Assembly (NCBI GenBank): GCA_024516035.1
Contig: CM044963.1
Span: 17,362,009 to 17,426,008 of the forward strand
DNA from: Bactericera cockerelli
Lineage: Eukaryota > Arthropoda > Insecta > Hemiptera > Triozidae
Length of the DNA stretch: 64,000 bases
Direction: 5' to 3'
Under the pieces are notes generated by a model that saw nothing but the letters and a program-made list of their open reading frames with translations, made no database searches and was not told where the DNA came from. The position numbers and the translations under genes are program-made. This document shows positions 52,651 through 63,681 of the stretch, in pieces (the stretch's first letter is position 1; every line of letters begins with the position of its first letter).

Positions 52651-52903
52651 CTAGCGGGCTGTCGCCCGCTTTGGCGGGCCGAGGCCTGGCCCGCAAAGCA
52701 AAAAATCCTTATTCCCCAATGGCAGGTTGTTGTAGTGGAAATTTAGAAAAATCCCCGTCTTATTGCCACATCTAGACTATAAGACAAAGCTACCTACCAA
52801 ATTTCAACTTCCTAGGACTTAACAGTTCGGAGAAAACATGATGAATCAGTGAGTGATTCAGTCAGTCAGTCCAGTCAGTGAAACTCTCTTTTATAAGTAT
52901 AGA
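52651..52903 (-). mobile_element. Non-autonomous Helitron-like element, 253 bp
   Basis: On the minus strand it begins TCTATACTTATAAAAG after an A and ends CTAG before a T. A GC-rich hairpin GCCCGC...GCGGGC (52664..52679) lies about 9 bp before CTAG. No coding content. It has the same architecture as the element at 44800..45069 but a different interior. Confidence 0.82.
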
Positions 52904-52914
52904 TAATTAAAAAT

Positions 52915-53095
52915 GTGTTTCTTTTATTTATTTACACTTTATTTTTTAATTGGACATATTATATACAACACAAATAATTACAAATTTAATTACAATATAA
53001 AGAAGAAGAAAAAAAAAAAATATTACATAATATATGTCCTATCTTACTAAAGGGCGGGGTTTTTGCCTTTGGCAATCTCTTCCACCCAACCCTTG
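52915..53095 (-). mobile_element. Dispersed retroelement-like 3' UTR, copy 4
   Basis: The minus-strand reading has GGGTTGGGTGGAAGAGATTGCC and CCCCGCCCTTTAG, then a T-rich run. The Helitron at 52651..52903 ends about 12 bp away. Confidence 0.7.
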
Positions 53096-53555
53096 TGTTT
53101 TATATTCGCAATTTTAGTGGGTAGCGCAAAAATTACAGGACTATTTTCATATCTTTAATTTCCCAATATCTTATTTTTGGCTATAATTCAACTTTTATCG
53201 TATGATTCATCAAACAAGCTGAAAAACTGTCTTGGTCAAACTTTCGACCAATACAATACTTTCCTTTTTTCCTCTTCATTGTACGTAATCCTCCACCCAG
53301 CCTGGGTTGGGAAGAGCAAATCTAGGCAAGAGAAAGTTAGTGGATTTCAGCTCTTACGAGAACTGCGATGTTTTCGAAATGCCATCATGGAAACACTCGT
53401 AAGAAGGTTATTCGTAAGAGATTTGTGATTTTGCTTCGAAAATTTTGAAAGCTTGTGCAAGATTTTAAGTGCATGATTAGTAAAAATTTCCATACACCGT
53501 AACTTTTCAATCTTCAAATTTCTCAAATATGGTTGGAAAATACCATGTGTTTATT
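53096..53555. other. Unassigned sequence
   Basis: A TIR-family scrap (GTCAAACTTTCGACCAATAC, ACTTTCC) lies at 53236..53268 and a SINE-core scrap (CACCCAGCCTGGGTTGGGAAG) at 53295. No gene is seen. Confidence 0.45.
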
Positions 53556-53559
53556 ACTG

Positions 53560-53840
53560 CCTCTTTCTATTGAGAAAGAGAGGGGACTCTTTCTCCATCT
53601 CTCTCCTCCCTCTTTATCACACACATCACATTATAGCCTCTTTCTATTTTTTCTATGGAGAAAGAGAGGGACCTTTCTCCATCTGTCCTCCCCTCTTTAT
53701 CACACACAAAACAAACACATACCATCACAAACATTGCTAAATCACACTACACACAAACACACACCACTCTGTCTTCCTCCATCTCCTCTTCTATTTTCCT
53801 GTATTCCTCCCTCTCTTTATCTTTCTCTATCTCTCTCTCG

Positions 53841-53884
<44 letters not shown>

Positions 53885-54640
53885 TTTCTCTATCTCTCTC
53901 TTTTCTCTTCTCTCTCTCTCTATCTCTCTCTCCCTTTCTCTATCTCTCTCTCTCTTCCACTCTCCCTCCGTATTTCTGTCTCTCCTTTTCCATTTTCCTG
54001 TATTCCTCCCTCTCTATCTCCCTCTCTCTCTCTCTTTCTTTCTTTATCTCTCTTCCTCTCTCTCTCTCCCTCTCTCTCTGCCCCTCCCCCTCTCTCTCCT
54101 TTTCTTCCTCTCTCAAATGAACGTTAAAGCTGCACTTGACTGCTCTATTATTTCATAATTTGGTTTATTAAGTGGAAGGAAAAAAGTTTTTTCCTCTCTC
54201 CCCCTCCCCCCCCCTTCTCTCATCCCCTTACTCTTCCCTCAAATCTCCTTTCCCCTTTATGCCTTCCTACCTCTTTTATTTCCTCTCTCCTTTTCTCTTT
54301 CTCTCTCTCCCCCCCTCATCCTTCCCTACCTCTCTTCCCCAATCTCTCTCTCTCTCTCTATTTCTATCTTTCGCTCTCTCTCTCTCCCTTCTTACCTCTC
54401 TCTCTCTCTCTTATTATTTTTTATCCCTTCTTTCCTATTTCTCTCTTTCCTCTCTCTCCCCCTTATCCTTCTCTACCTATTCATTCCCCCCTTCTCTCTC
54501 CTCTCTCTCTCTATTTCAATCTTTCTCTTTTCTCTCTCTTTCTATCTTTCTCTCTCTTTCTCTCTCTCCCTTTTAATATCTATTTCTCTCTCTCTCTCTC
54601 TCTAATTTCTCTCTCTCTCCCTAAGTATTTCTTTATTTGG
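53560..54640. repeat. Kilobase-scale TC-rich tract
   Basis: About 1.05 kb of mostly pyrimidine. The first part has a duplication of GGGAC(TC)TTTCTCCATCT...TTTATCACACAC (53583 and 53668). Three overlapping Ser/Leu-rich frames are artefacts. Confidence 0.95.
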
Positions 54641-55224
54641 TTTTTCTTGCACCTCTCAAACAATGTTAAAAGGTTAACACTGTTTTGCATTCAGGTTAAA
54701 TCAGTGGAGACGCCAAAAGTACAAAATTCTTTTACTTTGAATATAAATAAATAAATGTGGAATATGCATATAGACTCAGGGAAAAACTTTTAATTATACA
54801 CAATTCTTGTTTAAAACAAATAAACATCAAAATAATTTTAATAATAAATATAATAAATGTGTTTTCTTTGTGTCATTGCATCCCACAATTATAGTGGGTG
54901 CGCAGAATAAGACGACTTTTTACATACCATGAATATTCCTAAATTTATTTTTCTTATAATTTCGTCAATGGTCGCTGCTCAATTTAAAATAGCTACTCAT
55001 TTTCCTCACGAGGTATTTGGGAATAATGTGTCTCGTACCTCGCTATCGTATTTGTAGTTAGCGAGGTTTACAGATTTCTACTACGAGATTCTGCTACTAT
55101 ATTCTAAAGTCTCGACAAAATCAAATTTTATTTTATTTATCACCATTTTTTCGATCTCAATTCATCTTTAGAAAGTTACTAGAGTAATACGGAGGGGGAA
55201 AATGGGCAAAACTAAAAAAAATAA
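54641..55224. other. Unassigned AT-rich sequence
   Basis: Only a SINE-C scrap (CATTTTCCTCACGAGGTAT, minus) is seen near 54998..55016. No gene. Confidence 0.45.
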
Positions 55225-55540
55225 AAAAGTTCAGAGATAGAGAGAGATAGAGAATATAGAGATATAAAGAAAAAAATAAGAACAAGCAAAGTAGGGAGAA
55301 TAGTTATTAGACTCGTAGGTAAAGAAAGAAAAAGAGAAAGAGTGGGACAGAGAGAAACATTGGAAGTGAAAGAGTGTGTGAGAGAGAGAAAGATTGGGGG
55401 GGAGAGAGAGGTGGGGAGGGAGAGAAATAGTAGAAGAGAGAGAAAGAGTGCGCGTGAGAAATCTAGTGGGAGGGAAAAATGAGTGCAAAGAGTGAGAGAC
55501 AGAGACAGAAAAAGAGAGAGGAAGAGTAAGGACAAGAGGC
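55225..55540. repeat. GA-rich purine tract
   Basis: About 315 bases of (GA)n with AAGAGTGTGTGAGAGAG-type variants. Frames on the minus strand are low complexity. Confidence 0.93.
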
Positions 55541-55730
55541 ATAAGGAAAATATGAAAAAATTGTCCATTATCATAATTAGAATTCCAGGTATGGATGGGC
55601 GGACTAAACATCCTTGAGGTAGGCTGGCGTTAAATTGTCTTCATTTTCATCGGAATGCGTCATGAACAAAATTGGCCGGTAGTAAAAATAAATAATGCAA
55701 ATAACATGTTTTGTACTTATGTAAATTGTA

Positions 55731-55870
55731 CCGACCTCAGTGGCTTGATCAATAAGGCGGCGGACTTGAAACCTGGAGGTCGGTGGTTCAAGCCCCGGTT
55801 TCAGCGTAGATTTTGTAAAGCGAGTTTGAGTTGTGATATCACGAAAGTGATTAACACAAATATGATAACT
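55731..55870 (+). mobile_element. SINE-A copy
   Basis: CCGACCTCAGTGGCTTGATC, GGACTTGAAACCTGG, GGTTCAAGCCCCGG, ending CACAAATATGATAACT. The anticodon-loop T-to-A change (CTTGAAA) is private to this copy. Confidence 0.85.
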
Positions 55871-56871
55871 AATCAACTAACTAACTACTTATGTATATTG
55901 TTTCTTTTTCCTAACTTCGGAGTATAATATACTTCTGACATCTATAGAAGTACTAGTACAGGAGTATTGTGTTCGTATTTAGAAGTACTTATGTATATTA
56001 CACAATTTATACATATGTAATAAAGAAATTGCCAAGGTAATTATAATATACCCATATAAATATATAAAAAGCGAGGTCACAATTTTGAACTAGAAAAACA
56101 CGTAAATTATTTGATGTCCCTACAGTAGGATATTTTAATATTATTTTTCGATATTCCAATGAGACCCCCAAATTTTGTTGCAAATTGGGACTTTGCTTGC
56201 TTAGCAGAAGAAGCAAGTGAAGGGCCTGTGACATAGAATATGGTTATTTTTTATTCTGTAGCCATGCCACAGCAGCCACTGTAGACGCTTGTGGTCGGTG
56301 TTGCCTATCCCGTAGTATGCCTCCGCCCTGATGAGCGAAAAGTGACACAACTGTATTTTAAGATTCATAATTATATATATTATGATGGTGTTGTAATAAT
56401 TGTATGTTAATAGTTGTCAGTATCATTTAACACAATGTGAAACCCATACTTGTCACAGAGTCTGTCATCAAAACATATTATAATTCCAGCATTGACACCC
56501 ACAGAATCCCCCGTGGAGTCATATCCAATATTGTAAATGATTCAATGGTCTCACGCTCCGGCATATAGGGAGATAATGGTTAGGTATTATGTGTTGATAT
56601 TCAGTGACATAATGTCTATGTATTATGTGTTGATATACAAATTTTCTATGATCCGCCGAACCGCGAAGTGACGGGATGACATTGACAATAGCTTAACTGA
56701 TTGATAAGGCTGATTTAAAATAGCATAGAAAATCCGAATATATTTTTTTTTTCTTCTCGTAATATACAAGTAATGTTACCAAGAAATCCGGTAAAACTTA
56801 ACCTCATGACAGCAGGTTATTTTATTTTCCCCAAAACCTAATAGTTTCTATATCGTTCTCTCTCTCTCCCT
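55871..56871. other. Unassigned AT-rich sequence with a SINE-E body scrap
   Basis: ATTCTGTAGCCATGCCACAG, GTAGACGCTTGTGGTCGGTG and GAGCGAAAAGTGACACAAC at 56254..56351 are a SINE-E body on the minus strand without head. Otherwise nothing is recognised. Confidence 0.5.
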
Positions 56872-57013
56872 CTGACCTCAGTAGCTTGAAGGATACAGTG
56901 GCGTACTTGTAAACCGGAGATCGGAGCGTCAAATCTCAATTCGAGCAAATACTTAGTTATAAGCGAGTTTGAGTAATTGTGATAACACATCTTGATCAAC
57001 AATAATATGATAA
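56872..57013 (+). mobile_element. SINE-A copy, diverged
   Basis: CTGACCTCAGTAGCTTGAAGG, GCGTACTTGTAAACCGGAG, TAAGCGAGTTTGAGTAATTGTG and AATAATATGATAAC. Confidence 0.75.
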
Positions 57014-57044
57014 CATTATTATTTTTTTTTTTTTTAATTTGGGT

Positions 57045-57360
57045 TTCACTTCAACTGCATGGGTAAATCAATATGGGGATGTTACCTTCCATTCGCTGGA
57101 AACACACAAATCTGCTACCCACATTAACGTCACCCAGCCTGGGTTGGACCGGAATGTCAGCATCAAGAATAACTTAAATTATATCAATGAAGGCAAACGT
57201 TGGGTCAAGGAAATTGGAAAAAAGCTTATAGAAAAAACTGGAAACAGTAGAGCTAGTGAATTTCTAATACAACAAATCAAAATTGCCACTCAAAGAGGCA
57301 AAGCTGGAAGCATATTGTCAGTGCTTCCAATGAAAAGAGATCACACCTTGTCTTACTCAT
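57045..57360 (+). pseudogene. SINE core scrap plus retroelement ORF C-terminus
   Basis: CCATTCGCTGGAAACACAC, CTACCCACATTAACGTCACC and CAGCCTGGGTTGGACCGG form the shared SINE core on the minus strand (57083..57155). From 57170 a plus-strand frame reads NEGKRWVKEIGKKLIEKTGN then SRASEFLIQQIKIATQRGKA, ending at a stop at 57359 before poly-A of 22. The frame's motif matches those at 20.4 and 47.1 kb. The poly-A after it suggests a retroelement 3' end. Confidence 0.5.
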
Positions 57361-57430
57361 AAAATAATAATAAAAAAATTCTCCTTAAAAAAAAAAAAAA
57401 AAAAAATCAACGAATGATATCAGTGTCTTC

Positions 57431-57650
57431 ACCCAGCCAGGGTTGGGCCGGAATGCCAGCATCACGAATAACTTAAACTTGTATCAATGAATGTATTTGA
57501 ATAAGTATCTGCCACGCTTTCAGATATCAATGTCTTCTTTCACCCAGCCTGGGTTGGGCCGGAATGCCAGCATCACGAATAACTTAAACTTGTATCAATG
57601 AATGTATTTGAATAAGTATCTGCCACGCTTTCAGATATCAATGTCTTCTT
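57431..57650. repeat. 111-bp tandem repeat carrying the SINE core
   Basis: CACCCAGCCAGGGTTGGGCC and TATCAATGAATGTATTTGAA recur with a 111-bp spacing. The first part of each unit is the conserved core found in SINE-B and 5S-derived SINEs. Confidence 0.85.
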
Positions 57651-57789
57651 TCCATGGCGCTAGAACCTCCGTGAACTCAACGGGCAACAAATTTAATTTT
57701 AATTGTGCTTCAACTTTGGTGGTCCAGCAAATGAGGAGACCAGTAGGTAATTTATTCCATTGTAACGAATCCTCGTGGCATGAGCGCGT

Positions 57790-58600
57790 TGTTTTTAGTT
57801 AGGTGTCTTGTGTTTCTCCTTCTCTTTTATTCTTTTGACATCTCCATCTTCTTCATTACTGCTGGAGTAGAGAGACTTTTCAGTCTTATGTCGGCAGCGT
57901 ATACAGGGTGTCCCATCAGCAAAGTTGGAAAGTGTTTTTTTTTCGTTAAGTTTCTTGTGTTTCTCCTTCTTTTTTTATACTTTTGACTTCTCCATCTTCT
58001 TCATTACTGCTGGAGTGAAGAGACCTTTCAGTTTTGCCTCGACAGGGTATACAGAGTGTTCTAGCAAAGTTGGAAAGTGTTATTTTTTAGTTAGGTTTTT
58101 TTCGCCTTCTCTTTTATACTTTTTACATCTCCATCTTCTTCATTACTGCTGGAGTAAAGAGACTTTTCAGTCTTGCCTCGGCAGGGTATACAGTATACAG
58201 TTTGTCCCAGCAAAGTTGGAAAGAGGGTTTTTTTTAGTTAGGTATCTTGTGTTTCTCCTTCTCTTTTATTCTTTTGACATCTCCATCTTCTTCATTACTG
58301 TTGGAGTGAAGAGACTTTTCAGTCTTGCCTCGACAGGGTATACAGAGTGTTCTAGCAAAGTTGGAAAGTGTTATTTTTTAGTTAGGTTTTTTTCGCCTTC
58401 TCTGTTATACTTTTTACATCTCCATCTTCTTCATTACTGCTGGAGTAAAGAGACTTTTCAGTCTTCCCTCGGCAGGGTATACAATATACAGTACTATACA
58501 GGGTGTCCCACTAAAGTTGGAAAGTGTTTTTTTTAGTTAGGTATCTTGTCTTTCTCCTTCTCTTTTATACTTTTGACTTATCCATCTTCTTCGTTACTTT
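57790..58600. repeat. Tandem array, five units of about 137-150 bp
   Basis: TCTCCATCTTCTTCATTACTG begins near 57841, 57989, 58128, 58280 and 58420. Each unit also has CAGGGTATACAG(G/A)GTG and CAAAGTTGGAAAGTG. A 203-codon frame crosses it because indels happen to keep it open. It has no domain and is not called as a gene. Confidence 0.88.
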
Positions 58601-58699
58601 CTTATTGCATTTATTTTAATGTTTGTACATTATTGTCCTAATATTGTTGTTATTAGTCTTTATTCCATATCTGACATGGGAGTTTTTCACTCAATATAA

Positions 58700-58887
58700 T
58701 AATATCGTCTTATTTAAACTTCTCGATTAGGTCTATTGAGTCCGATAATTCCAGCAGTAAGCCTAAGACGTATTATCATGTGGTAAAAATCCCTAATAGG
58801 AGGATAACTTATCATGTCCCATCTGGGTTTCGAACCCGAAACCTCTGGTTTCACAGTGTCGCCTTTACCACTGAGCTACCGGGACAG
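58700..58887 (-). mobile_element. SINE-F copy
   Basis: On the minus strand it has GTCCCGGTAGCTCAGTGGTAAAGG, B box GGGTTCGAAACCC, ACTGCTGGAATTATCGGAC and ACATGATAATACGTC. Confidence 0.8.
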
Positions 58888-59756
58888 ACAAAGTTTTTTT
58901 TACTTGAATGCAACTGTCTACTTGTTGTAATTGTGTACCTACAATGAATATAGGCATTTGATTGTAAATTCTCAGATAGGTACATACTACTACATACGTA
59001 TGTGAACATTTGAAAACTTTGTACATAAATATCACGTATGTTTATTTGTAAAAGATGAATATAAAAAAGTTTCGATCAAATTCTTTTTCTACCTTTTTTT
59101 TAGTATTTTAGAGCCAATATCATGTTTGTATTCATTCAAAAATATGAATAAATTTACTGTATTTTGAAACATATCTTTGAGAAATTCGCATTAGATTTTT
59201 TTAACGTTGGGTTTAACTACATCGTTCTTTCGCGACAGGTGTTTTATCCACGTCTTTAAGAGAGATTGGTGAAATTATAGCTGAAGGATTACTGATCTGT
59301 CGTAACTTTGAAGTTACCAATAATTTCTTTGATTATTAATTATTGCCTTTTTTCACTTCGGAAAAAAAGGAATAATCTGTAACTCTTCTCCTAGTAATTG
59401 AGACAGGTAATTGAACCTCATAGGTAATAGAAAGTAAAAGAGGGTTAAGAAATAAGGAAGAATATATGACTTCTTCCAGGACTTGAGAGGCTACCAAGGA
59501 GGTAAAAGCTGCTAGACAGAGGAGAGAGGACCATAAAGTGAAGCAAGGCTGAAATTACAGCAAGGAGATTACGGCCATAGACACTAGAATAGACAGCCTA
59601 ATATTTTCTACTCATAATCTATGGTTCTACTAGAAAGGCATGGAGCAGTAATAATATTATGGAGCTGTAATAATATTATGTTTTATTACTATCATGGCTT
59701 GGAATAAGAATGTGTGTTATTATTTTAGCATGAAGTAATAATATTGTTATTTGAAC
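58888..59756. other. Unassigned AT-rich sequence
   Basis: TAATAATATTATGGAGC-type short duplications lie near 59640..59690. No gene or repeat family is recognised. Confidence 0.4.
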
Positions 59757-59757
59757 T

Positions 59758-59835
<78 letters not shown>

Positions 59836-59950
59836 GAGAGAGAGAGAAAGAGAGGGAGAGAGAGAGATAAGAAGAGCGAGTGAGTGAGAGAGTAAGTGAG
59901 TGAGTGAGAGAGAGAGTGTGAGAGAAAGAAAGAGAGATAGAGAGAGAAGC
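59757..59950. repeat. (GA)n tract with GAGTGAGT variants
   Basis: About 115 bases of almost perfect (GA)n pass into (GAGT)n and mixed purines. Confidence 0.95.
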
Positions 59951-60559
59951 TGCTTACAGTGAGTGACGGAAGATCAGATTTATCCTTTGAATACTGTGTG
60001 GTAGCTTATGCGGTAAGTTATAAGTCGGAGAGACGAATTATGAAACAGGATTAGATCAACTAATCCTACACTATCCCTTAACATACCTTCTAATGAGAAT
60101 TTCAACCTATCCAAGTGCATTTACACCAAAAAAAAAAAAAAAAAAAAATGATGGCAAACCTCAATTTCCTGTTGAGCAGCTAATACACTATCGTACCTTA
60201 AATCAAAACTACACCAAAACTTTTGGTTTTAAAACCCCACGGTACTAGACTAAATTAAGAGTTTTTCATCATTCAGCCGTAGATTTGAAAAAGCATTACA
60301 TTGTGCACTTATGTTACAACTTTGTCATGGGATGATGAAAAAATACTGACCTTGGCAGATTTGTGAAGGTCATCTTAAGATATCCCACTAGAAGTTATGA
60401 AAACCACTGAAAACATGACTTTACCAACTACATATTATATTAGTTCTCGAGAAATTTGAATCTCTCGCTTACAATCGGAAACCTTGTATGATTTTTCATT
60501 TTTTTTAAAACTAAAATGTAAAATTCTGAGCTGTTGAGAGACACTGTAAGATCGTAATG
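59951..60559. other. Unassigned sequence
   Basis: Poly-A of about 20 lies at 60129..60149. No gene is recognised. Confidence 0.4.
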
Positions 60560-61640
60560 AATAATAAGATGAGTGCATTGTAAACCTAACTTTAACGGCA
60601 GATTTGAAACACTATCATAATATTGTTGGGAAAATCTAATATAATTTATACAGGGTGTACAAAAATATTAGCAGAACAGTTTACTTGAAACACCCTGTAT
60701 AATCAAAATTTATAATGAGATGAAGATTGGTGCGTTGTAAACTCAACATTACCGTCACTTGTGAAACTCCATCACAATATTGCCAGCATGAATATTAATT
60801 AATATAATTTATACAGGGTGAACAAAACACAATTACAATATTGTCATTTTGAATATTTATTATAATAATAAAGCATGAATATACAGTATAATATATACAG
60901 GGTGAAACAGACTCAAACATTATTACAATATTGTCATTATGAATATTTATTATAATAATAATTTATACAAGGTGTAAATAAAATTAGCAAAACAGTTTAC
61001 TTGAAACACCCCGTATAATCAAAATTTATAATGAGATGAAGATTGGTGAGTTGTAAACTAAACATTACCGTCACTTGTGAAACTCCATCACAATATTGCC
61101 AGCATGAATATTAATTAATATAATTTATACAGGGTGAAACAGACTTAAACACATTTAAATATTGTCATTTTGAATATTCATTATAATAATAAAGCATGAA
61201 TATTTAGTATAATATATACAGGGTGAAACAGACTCAAACATTATTACAATATTGTCATTATGAATATTTATTATAATAATAATTTATACAAGGTGTAAAT
61301 AAAATTAGCAAAACAGTTTACTTGAAACACCCCGTATAATCAAAATTTATAATGAGATGAAGATTGGTGCGTTGTAAACTCAACATTACCGTCAGTTGTG
61401 AAACATCATCGCAATATTGCCAGCATGAATATTTAATATAATATATACAGGGTGAAACAGACTCAAACACCATTACAATATTGCCAGCATGAATATTTAA
61501 TGCATAAAGGGTGGTCCAGACTCATAAGAAAAGGCTCAGTACGATGTAAAGTCAACATTACCTGCACTTTAACATGTGAAACACTATTTCTATATTGGCA
61601 GTGAATATTTAATATAATTTATACAGGGTGTAACATAATG
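60560..61640. repeat. Higher-order array around TATACAGGGTG
   Basis: AATTTATACAGGGTG or close variants recur at least nine times. A larger unit (CAAAATTTATAATGAGATGAAGATTGGTG, AAACTCCATCACAATATTGCC) repeats at about 60703, 61018 and 61338, spacing roughly 315-320 bp. No coding. Confidence 0.88.
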
Positions 61641-62612
61641 ATCAGAATTGAATTTTCATAGTTACTTTCGTCTTGTCTTACAACAATAAGTCATGAAACA
61701 CTGTCCGAAAATTACCAGATTTGACTTTCAATTTGATGGATAGTTACTGTGCAATTTAATTTTGAAATTTATCGGAAGTAAAGAAAACATAAAATTTCAT
61801 GAATGCTTTCAGTTGCACCCTGCACTTTTCTCTCATCTGTAAATAATGTGACAGTACAAGTTACAGGGTGATAAAGTCTCTCAGTTTAGTATTTTATTTT
61901 ACCCCTTAAAAAAAGCTTTAAGATGAGTTCATACTCTTTTTTTCTGCTATAAAAAGTTTATAACGTTTTACCGGCTATTGCAAGTGTTGCTTCTTTTTAA
62001 TTTATTATGTTTCATCTTCTGACGTTCTTTTTTCACCTCGTGAGGAAAAATGAGTGGTTACTTGTATGAGTAACGACTAGTGGCGGCATTACCATCAGGG
62101 TATAAATAAATTAATGCTGCGCTACCCACAAAAAAAGACTGCAACGAAAACAAATGATACTCAGCTTTTTTTAATTTAACTTTTTTTTTACTTCCCATGA
62201 ATTTCTAATATTAGACATCGGAAGATTTTTTTGCTCCGATTTAATTTTTTTTCATATATTTCTGGACGTTTTATAACCTCTACAGCAACGTTGATTTTTG
62301 TGTTTGTCTGTCAAAAATATTCTTTGTAACGCGCTAATCTCGGAAACTACTGAACGGATTTCGATGAAATTTTGTACACATGTGCATTATTTTGCACATA
62401 ATTGGGTATAACCAGAGTATATTGGTAGGAAAGGTTAGTTGATGGTATGGATATTCATAACTATATGTATTACCTGCAGATGAGAGCAAATAAGCTCGAA
62501 ACAGCTGTTCAGGTATGTTTTGATAGTCTTGTACATCTAGTACAAGTTCTCACTACTTTTCTGTTTGTACTGACACTGATACCCTATTTTTGAACACTTC
62601 GCATATTTTTCA
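61641..62612. other. Unassigned sequence with repeat scraps
   Basis: A SINE-C 3' part (CACCTCGTGAGGAAAAATGAG) lies at 62034..62130. An inverted copy of the AGTATAAACAGAAAAGTGAG block lies at about 62520..62575. No gene is seen. Confidence 0.5.
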
Positions 62613-63045
62613 ACACCCTGTTTATAATTGCACATATCTACACAACACTCTGCGCCACTCTTGTTGAATTTACGACAGCTATGGCGGGGTTCTCATACGT
62701 AAATGCGTGTCTAGTGACTGCTACCTTGTCATGGGATGCAACCTGCAAGACTATCAACACCCTGTATAATTGTATATAATTGCACATATCTAGACAACAC
62801 TGTGCGCCACTCTTGTTGGATTTACGACAGCTATGGTGGGGTTCTCATAGGTAAATGTGTGTCTTGTGACTGCTACCTTGTCATAGGATGCAACCTGCAA
62901 GACTATAAACACCCTGTATATAATTGCACATATCTAGACAAAAGTGTGTGCCACTCTTGTTGGATTTACGATAGCTATGGCGGGGTTCTCATAGGTAAAT
63001 GCGTGTCTTGTGACTGCTACCTTGTCATAGGATGCAACCTGCAAC
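62613..63045. repeat. Tandem array, three units of 144-152 bp
   Basis: ACACCCTG starts at 62613, 62757 and 62909. Units share GCCACTCTTGTTGGATTTACG, GGCGGGGTTCTCATAGG and GACTGCTACCTTGTCATAGG. A 128-codon plus frame (62736..63122) reads a Cys-rich repeat (CHSCWIYDSYGGVLIGKCVS), but it follows the array and is not supported as a gene. Confidence 0.88.
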
Positions 63046-63195
63046 ACCATCATAATCGCTCGAGGAATGCTACCATGTATGTTGTGCCAGAGAATATAAT
63101 AATTATAATAATCAAATTTTAATGATGTAGTATGAATTATTATTTGTGTTGAAGCTAGAGGCTCTATGTCTTTACAAAATAGTGATACCTGATGC

Positions 63196-63440
63196 GCACG
63201 AATAGCTCAGTGGTTAAGCACTCGCTTGCCATGCGGAAGGTCCCGGGTTCAAACCACCGGCGGCAAAAAATTGTATTAATAATTTGGTTACAGTTGTTTG
63301 TAAGGGATACCTTCCGGTGCGCTCGTGTTGACCTAGCACCTATATAAAAAGTATTGTGTCATTTCTCGCCCATCAGAGGGGAGGCACACTACGGGATGGA
63401 CAGGCTACAACACAGGCCACACGCAAAAAAGGCTGAAGTA
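63196..63440 (+). mobile_element. SINE-E copy (tRNA-Gly-like head)
   Basis: GCGCACGAATAGCTCAGTGG, CGC-TTGCCAT-GCG, and B box CCCGGGTTCAAACC. The body is CCTTCCGGTGCGCTCGTGTTG, TTCTCGCCCATCAGAGG. It is the best-preserved SINE-E head. Confidence 0.82.
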
Positions 63441-63681
63441 AAAAACTAAAAACACTCAGCATTTTCCAATTTAAAAATAAATGACTAGAGTCCCTGAATC
63501 TTATGCAATATCCATACGATAAATGAAATAAATTGTATTCAATTGTATATTAGAAAAATTATTCTTTGTGAGAGTCTGCATATTTTGAAAAAAATTGGCT
63601 AATTTACCATATTTCCAACATTTTGACACTTAAAAAATAAGTCGAAAACACATGAGTCACCGTGGCTGGGAGTATAAGTAT

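Noticed and set aside
53533..54576. Three long overlapping plus-strand frames
   Set aside because: They lie in a kilobase TC tract, are low complexity in all frames, and have no domain or splice context.
57925..58536. A 203-codon frame across the five-unit array
   Set aside because: The peptide follows the tandem DNA repeat and has no codon bias evidence, domain or start context. The hydrophobic look comes from TTC/TTT-rich DNA.
63196..63270. Possible true tRNA-Gly gene
   Set aside because: The A and B boxes and anticodon arm are good, but the 5' and 3' acceptor strands do not pair, and the sequence continues into the same body as the copy at 9.7 kb. It is a SINE head.
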